Of a stretch of DNA of 64,000 nt, positions 24,753 to 32,820 are shown piece after piece; position 1 is the first letter of the stretch; every line of letters begins with the position of its first letter. The DNA comes from an uncultured Flavobacterium sp. (lineage in GTDB: Bacteria; Bacteroidota; Bacteroidia; Flavobacteriales; Flavobacteriaceae). Under the pieces are notes generated by a model. The model worked only from the letters and a program-made list of their open reading frames with translations, ran no database searches and had not been told where the DNA came from. Location: assembly GCA_943912855.1 (NCBI GenBank), contig CALTVC010000001.1, positions 434,001 through 498,000 on the forward strand. Direction: 5' to 3'. A program made the translations under genes and the position numbers.

Positions 24753-26069
24753 ATGAGTACAACAACGCTGCCTTTCGTGGCATACAAAGTAAAGGATATT
24801 TCGCTTGCGGAATGGGGAAGGAAAGAGATTCAACTGGCTGAAGCCGAAATGCCGGGCCTTATGGCGCTACGTGCCGAATATGGCCCTAGCCAGCCACTTA
24901 AAGGAGCTCGTATTGCAGGTTGCCTGCACATGACCATACAAACTGCCGTACTAATAGAAACTCTTGTAGCACTGGGCGCAGATGTTACCTGGAGTTCTTG
25001 TAACATATTTTCTACGCAAGACCATGCTGCTGCTGCTATTGCTGCTGCCGGCATATCGGTTTACGCATGGAAAGGCATGAACGAAGAAGAGTTTGACTGG
25101 TGTATAGAACAAACCCTTTGGTTTGGCGAAGACCGTCAGCCTCTTAACATGATTCTTGATGATGGTGGCGACCTTACCAATATGGTATTTGATCGTTTCC
25201 CTGAGCTTGCTGCCGGTATTAAAGGCCTTAGCGAAGAAACTACTACAGGTGTTCACCGCCTTTACGAAAGGATGAAAAATGGCACACTTGTAATGCCTGC
25301 AATCAACGTAAACGACTCTGTAACCAAATCTAAATTTGACAACAAATACGGATGTAAAGAAAGCGCTGTAGACGCGGTTCGTCGTGCTACAGACCTTATG
25401 CTTGCCGGTAAGCGTGTTATTGTATGTGGTTATGGCGACGTAGGTAAAGGTACCGCTGCATCATTCCGTGGTGCGGGTTCTATTGTTACCGTTACCGAAA
25501 TTGACCCTATCTGTGCACTACAGGCTGCAATGGACGGTTATGAAGTTAAGAAACTTGACACTGTTATAGCTAACGCCGACATTATCATTACCACTACAGG
25601 CAATAAGGATATTGTTGTGGGTCGTCATTTCGAGCAAATGAAAGACAAGACTGTTGTTTGTAACATTGGCCACTTTGATAACGAAATAGATATGGCTTGG
25701 CTAAACGCTAACCACGGCTCTTCTAAAGTAGAAATCAAACCTCAGGTAGACAAATATACCATTAACGGTAAAGACATCATTATCCTTGCCGAAGGTCGTC
25801 TTGTAAACCTTGGTTGCGCTACAGGCCACCCAAGCTTTGTAATGAGTAACTCGTTTACGAACCAAACTCTTGCCCAGCTAGAGCTTTGGAACAACAGCGC
25901 TGCTTACAAGAACGAAGTATACATGCTACCTAAGCACCTTGACGAAAAAGTAGCTTCACTTCACCTTGCTAAACTTGGTGTAGAGCTTGAAGTACTTAGC
26001 GAAGGACAGGCAGCTTACATAGGCGTAGAGGTACAAGGTCCGTTTAAACCGGAATACTACCGTTACTAA
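24753..26069 (+). CDS. ahcY: Adenosylhomocysteinase
   Basis: S-adenosylhomocysteine hydrolase of 438 residues. It splits SAH to adenosine and homocysteine, relieving inhibition of methyltransferases. Motifs seen: C-L-H-M-T-I-Q-T-A-V, W-S-S-C-N-I-F-S-T-Q-D-H-A-A-A, the NAD-binding G-Y-G-D-V-G-K-G, and the C-terminal P-F-K-P-E-Y-Y-R-Y. The codon use is strongly biased, in line with high expression. It is monocistronic, with its own promoter and a strong terminator, and diverges from the PPTase. Confidence 0.98.
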   Translation: MSTTTLPFVAYKVKDISLAEWGRKEIQLAEAEMPGLMALRAEYGPSQPLKGARIAGCLHMTIQTAVLIETLVALGADVTWSSCNIFSTQDHAAAAIAAAGISVYAWKGMNEEEFDWCIEQTLWFGEDRQPLNMILDDGGDLTNMVFDRFPELAAGIKGLSEETTTGVHRLYERMKNGTLVMPAINVNDSVTKSKFDNKYGCKESAVDAVRRATDLMLAGKRVIVCGYGDVGKGTAASFRGAGSIVTVTEIDPICALQAAMDGYEVKKLDTVIANADIIITTTGNKDIVVGRHFEQMKDKTVVCNIGHFDNEIDMAWLNANHGSSKVEIKPQVDKYTINGKDIIILAEGRLVNLGCATGHPSFVMSNSFTNQTLAQLELWNNSAAYKNEVYMLPKHLDEKVASLHLAKLGVELEVLSEGQAAYIGVEVQGPFKPEYYRY

Positions 26070-26096
26070 GAACCAGCTCTCTCAGAGATTAAATAC

Positions 26097-26127
26097 AAAA
26101 AGCCCGTACAAATTGTACGGGCTTTTT
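26097..26127 (+). terminator. Terminator of ahcY
   Basis: Near-perfect palindrome with stem AAAAAGCCCGTA / TACGGGCTTTTT and a seven-base loop. Confidence 0.9.
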
Positions 26128-26257
26128 CTTTACCATAAAAACAATATGTGTAAATCTTGAAACATCTTTAGCAATGCATTCAAAACCCCGGAAAGAAGGC
26201 ATTTCAAGCTCTGCGGCAATACGGAACACAGAACTCTAGAGGAAACCCATAAAATAA

Positions 26258-26284
26258 AAAAAGCCCCGCAAAGCGGAGCTTTTT
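26258..26284 (-). terminator. Terminator of the 26304-26897 gene
   Basis: AAAAAGC and CCGC pair with GCGG and GCTTTTT around an AAA loop, with one C-A mismatch. The T tract is on both strands. Confidence 0.75.
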
Positions 26285-26303
26285 GCTATAACCAAACCTC
26301 ATT

Positions 26304-26897
26304 TTATCGCGCGGCAACGGTTTCAACAAACATTTTGTTGTTGTAGCCAATTACCAGCGTGAACTTGTTAGCTGTTGACTTAGAAATGTCAAAACGTTTT
26401 GCAATTTTCTCACCTTCAAATGTTTCATTGTAAAGTTCGTTGTTGCTTTCGTCATACACTTTTATTTCAACCGGCGTTTTATCATTTTTAGCTACCTGTA
26501 CTGTTACAATACCGTCTTTAGTTGTTACAATCGGTTTTGCAAGTTCAGACACCGCCTGCTCTGCAACAGAAGCTTTTTTGCCGCTGATTACAATTTCGTG
26601 GCGTGCTACTTTAGTAGCAGTCTCAGTTTCCAGGTAGTACGTACCATCAGGCAGTGCGTTCAGGTCGTATGTCCTGTCTACTTTGCCGTTTTTGCTTTTT
26701 ACGGTTTCGTCAAAAATCTCAGATCCGTCTTTAGCATATAGGGTAACGTGTACGTTTTTAGTTTCAGTAATTGTAAAGCTTATCGCTTTTCCGGCACCTT
26801 CCTTGGCCCTTACAAGGAAATCATTGTCTTCTGCATGCATTGTTAGTGTTGCAAACATTGCTACCAGGGCTACTCCAAATTTCATTAAACCTTTCAT
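26304..26897 (-). CDS. Secreted protein with two beta-sandwich-like repeats
   Basis: Exported protein of 197 residues (signal peptide ending M-H-A|E). The mature part seems to hold two similar strand-rich units. The first (about 30-105) has H-V-T-L-Y-A-K-D-G-S-E-I-F then L-P-D-G-T-Y-Y-L-E-T. The second (about 120-197) has V-E-I-K-V-Y-D-E-S-N-N-E-L-Y. The pattern is like the Por/T9SS-type or Big-like sandwich folds, but no C-terminal sorting signal is evident. Function unknown. It diverges from an AraC-family regulator. Confidence 0.7.
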   Translation of the reverse strand: MKGLMKFGVALVAMFATLTMHAEDNDFLVRAKEGAGKAISFTITETKNVHVTLYAKDGSEIFDETVKSKNGKVDRTYDLNALPDGTYYLETETATKVARHEIVISGKKASVAEQAVSELAKPIVTTKDGIVTVQVAKNDKTPVEIKVYDESNNELYNETFEGEKIAKRFDISKSTANKFTLVIGYNNKMFVETVAAR

Positions 26898-27026
26898 AAT
26901 CTTTCAGCTTTAGGTTGTACCTCTTATTTTCTGATGCTAAATTACAACCACAGTTTTAAAAATATTACAACAATATTTTCCTCTTTGTATACAATTTTAC
27001 CTTTACGAAAACGTTTTTTGGTTAAA

Positions 27027-27060
27027 TTGAGCCAATTTTAGCGTATTTCACATATCTTTG
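27027..27060 (+). promoter_or_regulatory. Promoter of the 27083 AraC gene
   Basis: TTG at 27027-27029, 23 bp, TATCTTTG at 27053-27060: a full consensus match. Confidence 0.75.
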
Positions 27061-27082
27061 TAATGAAAAATGCAATGTTTTT

Positions 27083-27955
27083 ATGAAAACGCACGGGCCT
27101 ACATTTGAAGTAGTTGAACCCTCTTTCGGGAGTAGTTTTACCTACACTAATTATATACAGAATACTAACATCCGTTCACACGTATGGCATTACCACCCCG
27201 AAGTGGAGCTGGTATATGTAAACGGCGGTTCGGGCAAGCGACAAATAGGCAGCCATATTTCGTACTACGCCGAGGGCGACCTTATACTTATAGGGAGCAA
27301 CCTGCCGCATTGTGGTTTTACAGATGACACTACCGGCAACAAGCGCGAAACGGTAATACAAATGAAACCCGACTTCTTGGGCGAAACATTTATGTCGCTC
27401 CCGGAAACCAAAAACATAAAAGCGCTTTTTGAGAGGGCGAAAGGTGGTATTGCTTTCGGGGCAGATGTGCGCTACCTGGTGGGCGAACGTATGGAGGAAA
27501 TGGCTGAGATGAATCCGTTTGAGCGCCTGATGACGCTTATAGGGGTATTAAACGACCTGGAGCAGACTGAAGACTATAAAGTACTGAATGCCGAAGGTTT
27601 TGCCCTGGAAACTCATGTACAGGATAACGATCGTATAAATATGGTATTTAACCACGTAAAGGATAATTTTAGAGAAGCCATAGCCTTAGAAGAAGTAGCC
27701 GACCTTGCCAGCATGACGGTGCCATCGTTTTGCCGCTACTTTAAAAAGATGACACGTAAAACCTTTGTACAGTTTGTAAACGAATACCGTGTGGTACACG
27801 CCTGTAAGCTACTCGCCGAAAAACCCATACCTATAAGTGAGGTATGTTTTGAAAGCGGCTTTAATAACTTCAGCCACTTTAATAAGTCGTTTAAGGAAGT
27901 AACCGGCAAGAGCGCATCGCAATACCGCATGGAGTTGAAATCGCATTTGGTATAA
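27083..27955 (+). CDS. AraC family regulator with cupin sensing domain
   Basis: Regulator of 290 residues. The N-terminal cupin (about 20-110) shows H-V-W-H-Y-H-P-E-V-E-L and G-D-L-I-L-I-G-S-N-L-P-H, typical of AraC proteins that sense sugars. The C-terminal AraC domain shows V-A-D-L-A-S-M-T-V-P-S-F-C-R-Y-F-K-K and I-S-E-V-C-F-E-S-G-F-N-N-F-S-H-F-N. The ATG at 27083 lies 22 bp beyond the -7 box. No sugar-use operon is adjacent, so its targets are unknown. Confidence 0.92.
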   Translation: MKTHGPTFEVVEPSFGSSFTYTNYIQNTNIRSHVWHYHPEVELVYVNGGSGKRQIGSHISYYAEGDLILIGSNLPHCGFTDDTTGNKRETVIQMKPDFLGETFMSLPETKNIKALFERAKGGIAFGADVRYLVGERMEEMAEMNPFERLMTLIGVLNDLEQTEDYKVLNAEGFALETHVQDNDRINMVFNHVKDNFREAIALEEVADLASMTVPSFCRYFKKMTRKTFVQFVNEYRVVHACKLLAEKPIPISEVCFESGFNNFSHFNKSFKEVTGKSASQYRMELKSHLV

Positions 27956-27998
27956 ACTAAAAACACCTGAGTTTAAAATAACTCAGGTGTTTTTAGTT
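27955..27998. terminator. Very strong bidirectional terminator
   Basis: A 19-bp perfect stem, left arm 27955-27973 and right arm 27980-27998, six-base loop. The outer bases overlap the stop codons of both convergent genes. Confidence 0.92.
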
Positions 27999-28234
27999 TA
28001 TACTATATGTTTTCGTTGCTCAAAGTAAAACCGGGCTAAGCGTATTGTTTTCCGGGTGAGGTTATAAGCGTACCAGCAAAACACTATCAACAAAAAACCT
28101 GAAAGTATTAATTGTGTAGTACTGTAAGATTCTATTTTAACAAAATCAGATATGAGTCCAACAATAAAAAACACAGCAATCCATAATACTATGTTCATAA
28201 AGAGATAAATAAACAAATTTACAATCGGCTTCAT
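27998..28234 (-). CDS. Small membrane protein, function unknown
   Basis: Predicted protein of 78 residues with two membrane helices (L-F-M-N-I-V-L-W-I-A-V-F-F-I-V-G-L and L-I-L-S-G-F-L-L-I-V-F-C-W-Y-A-Y) and a basic C-terminal end. I do not recognise a family. It is plausible because it fills the gap between two well-defined genes, ends exactly at the strong shared terminator and starts with ATG. It could be co-transcribed with the DeoR gene, which ends 33 bp upstream. Confidence 0.6.
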   Translation of the reverse strand: MKPIVNLFIYLFMNIVLWIAVFFIVGLISDFVKIESYSTTQLILSGFLLIVFCWYAYNLTRKTIRLARFYFEQRKHIV

Positions 28235-28266
28235 ATCAGTTCATTTGTATAGCTAAGATATAAAAC

Positions 28267-29013
28267 TTACACCACATTAAGCCCTAAATCCCTATACGGC
28301 TGCAATTTTTCATCATCGGGTTCTGCTTCGGTAACAAGGGTATCTACCTTAGTAATAGGACATACAAAAAACGCCTCGGCTGTATCTATTTTTTGCAGTG
28401 TACTTAGCGCAATGATTTTAGTAGCATTTTCTACCATAGCGCGTTTCACCAGGCTGTCTTCATAACTACGTGCCGTAAGACCAATGGTATGGATACTACT
28501 CACCCCAAAGAAATAAATATTGGCACGCACATTACGCACCGTATCTATGGCCTGCTGCCCTATGGTTGTAAACGCGGTTTTATAAAGGCGTCCTCCTGCA
28601 AAAATCACCTCCGCGCTTGGATGATCTTCCAAGGCATCGGCTACAGGGAAACTATTGGTAACCACGGTAACCTTTAAGTCTTTAGGAAGCATTTCCGCTA
28701 CGGCCAAAACAGAGGTTCCTCCGTCCATAAATATGGTCTGCCCGTTTTGTATAAACGGAATGGCTTTTTCTGCCATGCGTTTTTTAAGCGAAATATCATA
28801 TTTCTCCCTGTCGCGGTAGTGTTGCGGTATGGTGCTGGTAGCAATAGCACCACCACGGACCGCCTTAAGCAGCCCCTGAATATCGAGTTCCTTGATGTCG
28901 CGCCTTACCGTATCTTCAGATACGTTTAGCAAACGGCTCATTTCGCCAAGTTGCACGCGGTTATCGCGGGTTAAGTGTTGCAGTATGAGCTGTAAGCGCT
29001 CTTCTTTAACCAT
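28267..29013 (-). CDS. DeoR family transcriptional regulator
   Basis: Regulator of 248 residues. The N-terminal DeoR helix-turn-helix has R-V-Q-L-G-E-M-S-R-L-L-N-V-S-E-D-T-V-R-R-D. The C-terminal sugar-phosphate sensing domain has F-M-D-G-G-T-S-V, V-T-N-S-F and K-V-D-T-L-V-T-E. Such proteins usually repress and respond to phosphorylated sugars. It diverges from a nucleotidase gene across a 116-bp interval holding phased TTGCAA sites, which it probably binds. Its own -7 box TATATTTG (complement of 29034-29041) is close to those sites. Confidence 0.93.
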   Translation of the reverse strand: MVKEERLQLILQHLTRDNRVQLGEMSRLLNVSEDTVRRDIKELDIQGLLKAVRGGAIATSTIPQHYRDREKYDISLKKRMAEKAIPFIQNGQTIFMDGGTSVLAVAEMLPKDLKVTVVTNSFPVADALEDHPSAEVIFAGGRLYKTAFTTIGQQAIDTVRNVRANIYFFGVSSIHTIGLTARSYEDSLVKRAMVENATKIIALSTLQKIDTAEAFFVCPITKVDTLVTEAEPDDEKLQPYRDLGLNVV

Positions 29014-29054
29014 TTTGTGAGATTTCTTTACGGCAAATATACAAAAATTTAATA

Positions 29055-29090
29055 TTGCAAAACTTTGCAGTTATTTGCAATATATTGCAA
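29055..29090. promoter_or_regulatory. Operator-like array of four phased TTGCA(A/G) hexamers
   Basis: TTGCAA at 29055, TTGCAG at 29065, TTGCAA at 29075 and TTGCAA at 29085, all exactly 10 bp apart. The -33 TTG of the rightward promoter lies in the third copy. A -33-like TTG of the leftward DeoR promoter lies in the first. Binding would block both. Confidence 0.7.
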
Positions 29091-29106
29091 AACATATTTA
29101 TCTTTG
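29075..29106 (+). promoter_or_regulatory. Promoter of the nucleotidase gene
   Basis: TTG at 29075-29077, 21 bp, TATCTTTG at 29099-29106, a full consensus match. It sets the start codon at 29130 rather than any upstream codon. Confidence 0.78.
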
Positions 29107-29129
29107 CTGCAACGAAATGCAATAACCTC

Positions 29130-29735
29130 ATGAATACCTCAGAAAGAATTAGAAAAACAATTGCTATCGACATGGACGGCGTTTTAGCCGATGTTGAAGC
29201 CCAGTACCTGGATTGGTACGAGAAAGAATACGGCACCAGACCGGAGCGCGAAAGCATGCTTGGCCTTATGGAGTGCGATGCATTACCAAACGATGCTATA
29301 GCTAAATTCCTGGTAACTCCGGGATTTTTCCAGAAGCTGCCCGTAATGGAAGGCGCGGTAGAAGCGGTAAAAGACCTGATGAAAGATTATGATGTATACG
29401 TAGTGTCGGCAGCTATGGAATTTCCGCTTTCATTATACGAAAAGAAACTGTGGCTGGAAGAACACTTTCCGTTCATCCACTGGAGGAACATTATTTTTTG
29501 TGGCGATAAAAGCGTAATAGATACTGATTTCCTTATAGACGACCACTGCAAAAACCTAGACAATTGTCCGGGGAAGCCGCTTATGTTTACGGCATTCCAC
29601 AACGTACATAAAGACCACCACCAGCGTGTAAACCACTGGAAAGAAATACCGGGTGTTATCCGTGACCTCACACACGTACGTCAACGCCTGGCAGAACTTC
29701 CGCCTGTAGAAAATACAGAAAGGTCGCGCTGGTAA
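29130..29735 (+). CDS. HAD-family 5'(3')-deoxyribonucleotidase-like protein
   Basis: Protein of 201 residues from the ATG at 29130, chosen because the -7 promoter box ends at 29106. It matches the NT5C-type nucleotidases: catalytic D-M-D-G-V-L-A-D, V-V-S-A-A motif II, and acidic F-L-I-D-D-H motif. It probably removes phosphate from (deoxy)nucleoside monophosphates. The gene diverges from a DeoR regulator and is probably its target. A terminator at 29767 ends the transcript. Confidence 0.88.
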   Translation: MNTSERIRKTIAIDMDGVLADVEAQYLDWYEKEYGTRPERESMLGLMECDALPNDAIAKFLVTPGFFQKLPVMEGAVEAVKDLMKDYDVYVVSAAMEFPLSLYEKKLWLEEHFPFIHWRNIIFCGDKSVIDTDFLIDDHCKNLDNCPGKPLMFTAFHNVHKDHHQRVNHWKEIPGVIRDLTHVRQRLAELPPVENTERSRW

Positions 29736-29766
29736 TATCTTTTTCCGATTTTAGTTCCTTGTTTGT

Positions 29767-29789
29767 TCCCGCCACCGGCGGGATTTTTT
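29767..29789 (+). terminator. Terminator of the nucleotidase gene
   Basis: GC-rich stem CCCGCC / GGCGGG with an ACC loop and a six-T tract. Confidence 0.85.
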
Positions 29790-29805
29790 ATTTCCCGTAA
29801 TTGTG

Positions 29806-29813
29806 TACATTTG
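29806..29813 (+). promoter_or_regulatory. -7 box of the three-gene membrane protein cluster
   Basis: TACATTTG, exact match, 16 bp before the ATG at 29830. It overlaps a longer GTG-started frame and so supports the ATG. Confidence 0.6.
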
Positions 29814-29829
29814 GTGTAAACCAACGTAT

Positions 29830-30147
29830 ATGCAAACACTTCTTTCTAAACTACTTCAGCAACCGGATTTTTACGCGAAACGGGTTATGCAATGGGAATT
29901 GGGGTTATTAGTTTTCGGAGCACTATTGTGCATGCTATTTCCGATAAAAGAAGGTTATTTTATTGTATGGTATTTCGGCATATGTATGGTGTTCACTCTG
30001 TTGGCAAGCTTAGTGGGCATAGTATTGCTTTTGATTAAAAGACCACGCTTATACCTGCTCTACATACTTTTCATTATATTGCTACCCATTCCTTTGACAA
30101 TGTTAAGCGCATTTCTAATAATGGCTAGTAGTGGAATAACCTGTTAA
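29830..30147 (+). CDS. Small membrane protein, tandem paralog 1
   Basis: Predicted protein of 105 residues with three hydrophobic helices. After the second helix comes a short basic loop K-R-P-R-L-Y-L-L-Y, then L-L-P-I-P-L-T-M-L-S. The next two genes have the same layout (N-N-K-P-P-G-Y-I-S-Y; M-K-K-P-K-N-Y-I-M-Y), so the three are probably diverged duplicates. No family recognised. The start is the ATG at 29830, just after the -7 box. Confidence 0.65.
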   Translation: MQTLLSKLLQQPDFYAKRVMQWELGLLVFGALLCMLFPIKEGYFIVWYFGICMVFTLLASLVGIVLLLIKRPRLYLLYILFIILLPIPLTMLSAFLIMASSGITC

Positions 30148-30149
30148 TT

Positions 30150-30440
30150 ATGAACGAAAATATATACCCTGACATAAAAACAGCACAGAACATAATGATT
30201 ACGGAATTCGTGTCGGTTATTGTCTTTTTTGTGATGGGACTTTATAACAGTTTCGGTATGTTTATCTGCATAGGAGTAGTGCTTATTTCAATACCTGTAA
30301 ATATATTCTGGATTGTCCGACTTTTCAATAACAAACCTCCAGGATACATTTCATACATTATCGGGTTGCTGTTACCTGTAGTAACTTTTGTTGCAACCGG
30401 AATGTGGCTTTTGTCGGCAATTATGAAAATTCAGTGTTAA
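30150..30440 (+). CDS. Small membrane protein, tandem paralog 2
   Basis: Predicted protein of 96 residues, starting 3 bp after the previous stop codon. Three hydrophobic segments flank the loop N-N-K-P-P-G-Y-I-S-Y, which matches the K-R-P...Y and K-K-P...Y loops of its neighbours, and is followed by L-L-L-P-V-V. Tight spacing indicates one operon. Function unknown. Confidence 0.65.
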   Translation: MNENIYPDIKTAQNIMITEFVSVIVFFVMGLYNSFGMFICIGVVLISIPVNIFWIVRLFNNKPPGYISYIIGLLLPVVTFVATGMWLLSAIMKIQC

Positions 30441-30444
30441 CCTT

Positions 30445-30717
30445 ATGAAAACAAAACTGATTAAAAACACAGAATTAACGTTACTTCTGGAAGCTATTTT
30501 CTTCTCTTTAGGGCTTTTATTCGTGATTGAACCTGTAGCGGGTCTCTATTATTACTTTTCGTGGTTTGGTGTGGTATGCATTACAAACCTTGCTTTAATC
30601 ATACGGTTAATTATGAAAAAACCGAAAAACTATATTATGTATTGTATTTGTTTGTTAATGATACCTATAATAGCCACCGCAATATTATCATATGTAATTT
30701 GGCAAATGATGAACTGA
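30445..30717 (+). CDS. Small membrane protein, tandem paralog 3
   Basis: Predicted protein of 90 residues, starting 5 bp after paralog 2. Three hydrophobic segments with the shared loop K-K-P-K-N-Y-I-M-Y and then L-M-I-P-I-I-A-T-A-I-L-S. Its stop codon is 3 bp from the stop codon of the convergent MFS gene, so no dedicated terminator separates them. Function unknown. Confidence 0.65.
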   Translation: MKTKLIKNTELTLLLEAIFFSLGLLFVIEPVAGLYYYFSWFGVVCITNLALIIRLIMKKPKNYIMYCICLLMIPIIATAILSYVIWQMMN

Positions 30718-30720
30718 CAA

Positions 30721-31890
30721 CTATGCCTTATTTTTCTTCTGCCAATACATGGTATACCCAATGGCAATAACCACCGCAAACGCCGCAAAGTAAAATACAA
30801 AAGGTACACGTGCCAGGTCATCGGCATAATACCAGCCTGCTATGGCAGCTCCAAAACCTATGCCTGCTTCCATAGCCATATAACCCGTAGCCACAGCCTT
30901 GCCCCTATGTTCAGGGCTACTGAGATCTACCATCCAGGCGTTTATTGCAGGCGATAGTATTCCCTGGGCTATACCGTATACCCCGGCTGCAAACAACAGG
31001 AAGAACTTTGTAGTGGCAATTCCGGTTAGTAGCAACGCTACAAAAAGCACTACAAGGCCCCAGCGCAGTACACGCACACGCCCGTATTTATCGCTCGCCT
31101 TACCCGAAAGAAAACGCATGGCAAGTGAGGTAAGCGTTAGCACCATAAAAAACATTCCTTTGTTTTTTATGCCCAGCGCAGCAGACTCATCAGGTACCAG
31201 GGTAAGCATGGCGCCATAAGAAATACAGATGAGCAGGTTTACAAAAGCCGCGGGTATGGCTTGCTTCAATATAATATCTCGTCGGTCTATTTTAAGTAAC
31301 GACGGGCGGAACTTCTGGTTGCCTTTAAGGGTTTCTTTCATCCTCATGATTATGATGATGCTGAGCAACGCCAGTGCCGACGACACATAAAACAATACGT
31401 TTATGGAAAAATGCAGTGTAATGAAACCACCTATTGCCGGGCCTACCGCCATACCGGTACTGAAGAATAGTCCGTGCATGCCCAGTGCCTCGCCCCAACG
31501 TTCTTTCGGAGCTATGTCGGCTACATAGGCAGCGGTAGCCGTAGGCTTAAACCCGGTAGAAAAACCGTGCATAAGCCTTAAGAATAAAAACCCGGCCACA
31601 GATGTAAGCACGGGGTACAGGAGTCCGCATACAAAACACACTATGCTACCCACCGCCATTACGGGCACACGCCCCACGGTATCGGTAAGACGGCCACTAA
31701 ACGGACGCGATATACCTGCTGTTAGTGTAAACAGCGCTATGATAAGTCCTTTGTATTCGGCACCGCCAAGGCTGCTCAGGTATGCAGGGAGTTCAGGAAT
31801 GAGCATATTAAAGCTCGCCGAGAACAATAGCGAACTCATACACAGTAAGGCAAATTGCAGGTTGTATATAGGATGGGGAGTCTTTTTCAT
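30721..31890 (-). CDS. Major facilitator superfamily transporter
   Basis: Inner-membrane transporter of 389 residues from the ATG at 31890, with about 12 helices. MFS motifs include G-R-L-T-D-T-V-G-R between helices 2 and 3 and G-K-A-S-D-K-Y-G-R-V-R in the second half. It resembles drug/sugar exporters of the YfcJ/AraJ type, but the substrate cannot be read. A longer TTG-started frame reaches 31902 but would overlap the -7 box TACCTTTG (complement of 31900-31907). Only 9 bp separate that box from the ATG, so the mRNA may be leaderless. Confidence 0.9.
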   Translation of the reverse strand: MKKTPHPIYNLQFALLCMSSLLFSASFNMLIPELPAYLSSLGGAEYKGLIIALFTLTAGISRPFSGRLTDTVGRVPVMAVGSIVCFVCGLLYPVLTSVAGFLFLRLMHGFSTGFKPTATAAYVADIAPKERWGEALGMHGLFFSTGMAVGPAIGGFITLHFSINVLFYVSSALALLSIIIIMRMKETLKGNQKFRPSLLKIDRRDIILKQAIPAAFVNLLICISYGAMLTLVPDESAALGIKNKGMFFMVLTLTSLAMRFLSGKASDKYGRVRVLRWGLVVLFVALLLTGIATTKFFLLFAAGVYGIAQGILSPAINAWMVDLSSPEHRGKAVATGYMAMEAGIGFGAAIAGWYYADDLARVPFVFYFAAFAVVIAIGYTMYWQKKNKA

Positions 31891-31899
31891 AATGCACTG

Positions 31900-31907
31900 C
31901 AAAGGTA
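31900..31907 (-). promoter_or_regulatory. -7 box of the MFS gene, giving a near-leaderless mRNA
   Basis: Complement reads TACCTTTG. The start codon follows after 9 bp, leaving at most a few untranslated bases. Confidence 0.6.
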
Positions 31908-32065
31908 GTCCATTAAGTCGGAACTATAAAGTCTATAAAGGGACAAGGTATAAGTTTTCAGTCGCAGTCGCAGTTTCCAGGGGTATGTGTTTTGGAATAC
32001 GAATTAACATCCGAGGGCTTGCCCGAACTGACGAAGTAAATAACCGAATTACCACATAACCGAAA

Positions 32066-32701
32066 TCAAGAAAGAAGTATCTCCATAAAATCTTCGCGCA
32101 AAATTTCGCAGGCGCCCAGGCTGTCCAGGTGGTCGTTGTACACCTGGCAATCGAGCAGTCGGTAATTTTCACGCTCCAGTTTTTGGGCCAATGCTATGAA
32201 CGCTATTTTGCTGGCATTGCTCACTTTGCTGAACATGCTTTCTCCACAAAATACATGTCCGAGGTCTATACCGTAAAGTCCGCCTACAAGCTCGTCATCC
32301 TGCCATACCTCTACTGATTTGGCATAACCCAGTTCGTGCAGTCTGCAATAAGCGGTAACCATTTCGGGGGTAATCCATGTGCCGGGCTGACCGTCGCGCT
32401 TTATGCTACGGCAGTTTTTTATAACCTGTTCAAAGGCGGTATTCCATGTAATTTTGAATATGTCGCGGTTTATAATGTTCCGCATGCTTTTGCTAATCTT
32501 AAGCTCCGGAAACAGTAGTACCATACGCTCAGACGGGCTCCACCACAGTATGGGTTCGTCGTCTTCAAACCACGGGAAGATACCACTGCGGTAGGCCAGC
32601 ATAAGGCGTTCAGCACTCAGGTCGCCACCTATGGCTACAATACCTTCTGCCGATGCCTGGTGCACCGGAGGAAAATACAGTTCGCGCGATAAGTAGTACA
32701 T
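32066..32701 (-). CDS. aat: Leucyl/phenylalanyl-tRNA--protein transferase
   Basis: Enzyme of 211 residues that adds Leu or Phe from tRNA to proteins with N-terminal Arg or Lys, marking them for the N-degron pathway. Signatures: F-P-P-V-H-Q-A-S-A-E-G-I-V-A-I-G-G-D-L, R-S-G-I-F-P-W-F, P-I-L-W-W-S-P, G-G-L-Y-G-I-D-L-G-H-V-F-C-G-E-S-M-F-S. It appears complete and single-gene. Confidence 0.96.
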   Translation of the reverse strand: MYYLSRELYFPPVHQASAEGIVAIGGDLSAERLMLAYRSGIFPWFEDDEPILWWSPSERMVLLFPELKISKSMRNIINRDIFKITWNTAFEQVIKNCRSIKRDGQPGTWITPEMVTAYCRLHELGYAKSVEVWQDDELVGGLYGIDLGHVFCGESMFSKVSNASKIAFIALAQKLERENYRLLDCQVYNDHLDSLGACEILREDFMEILLS

Positions 32702-32764
32702 TAGCCTGTTTTTTTAATCAGGGTGTAAAATTACATTTTTATATGAGAATGTATGCTATGGTAA

Positions 32765-32814
32765 AAATACCTTCTATTGGGTATTTTTCCGCCTAACTGC
32801 ATGGCTTAGCTTTG
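32765..32814 (+). promoter_or_regulatory. Operator palindrome and promoter of an orphan + strand transcript
   Basis: A 22-bp palindrome (32765-32786: AAATACC, eight bases, GGTATTT) lies upstream of the exact -7 box TAGCTTTG at 32807-32814. The GGG of the right half-site is 28 bp before the box. There is no TTG at -33. The same palindrome and spacing recur at 34894 and 50090. Confidence 0.65.
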
Positions 32815-32820
32815 CATTGT

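Noticed and set aside
26128..26257. Interval between the ahcY and 26304 gene terminators
   Set aside because: Checked for a small gene or RNA; no promoter box with a paired terminator and no ORF of interest was found.
29055..29129. 25 extra N-terminal codons for the nucleotidase
   Set aside because: They lie over the operator array and the promoter; the -7 box ends at 29106, so translation starts at 29130.
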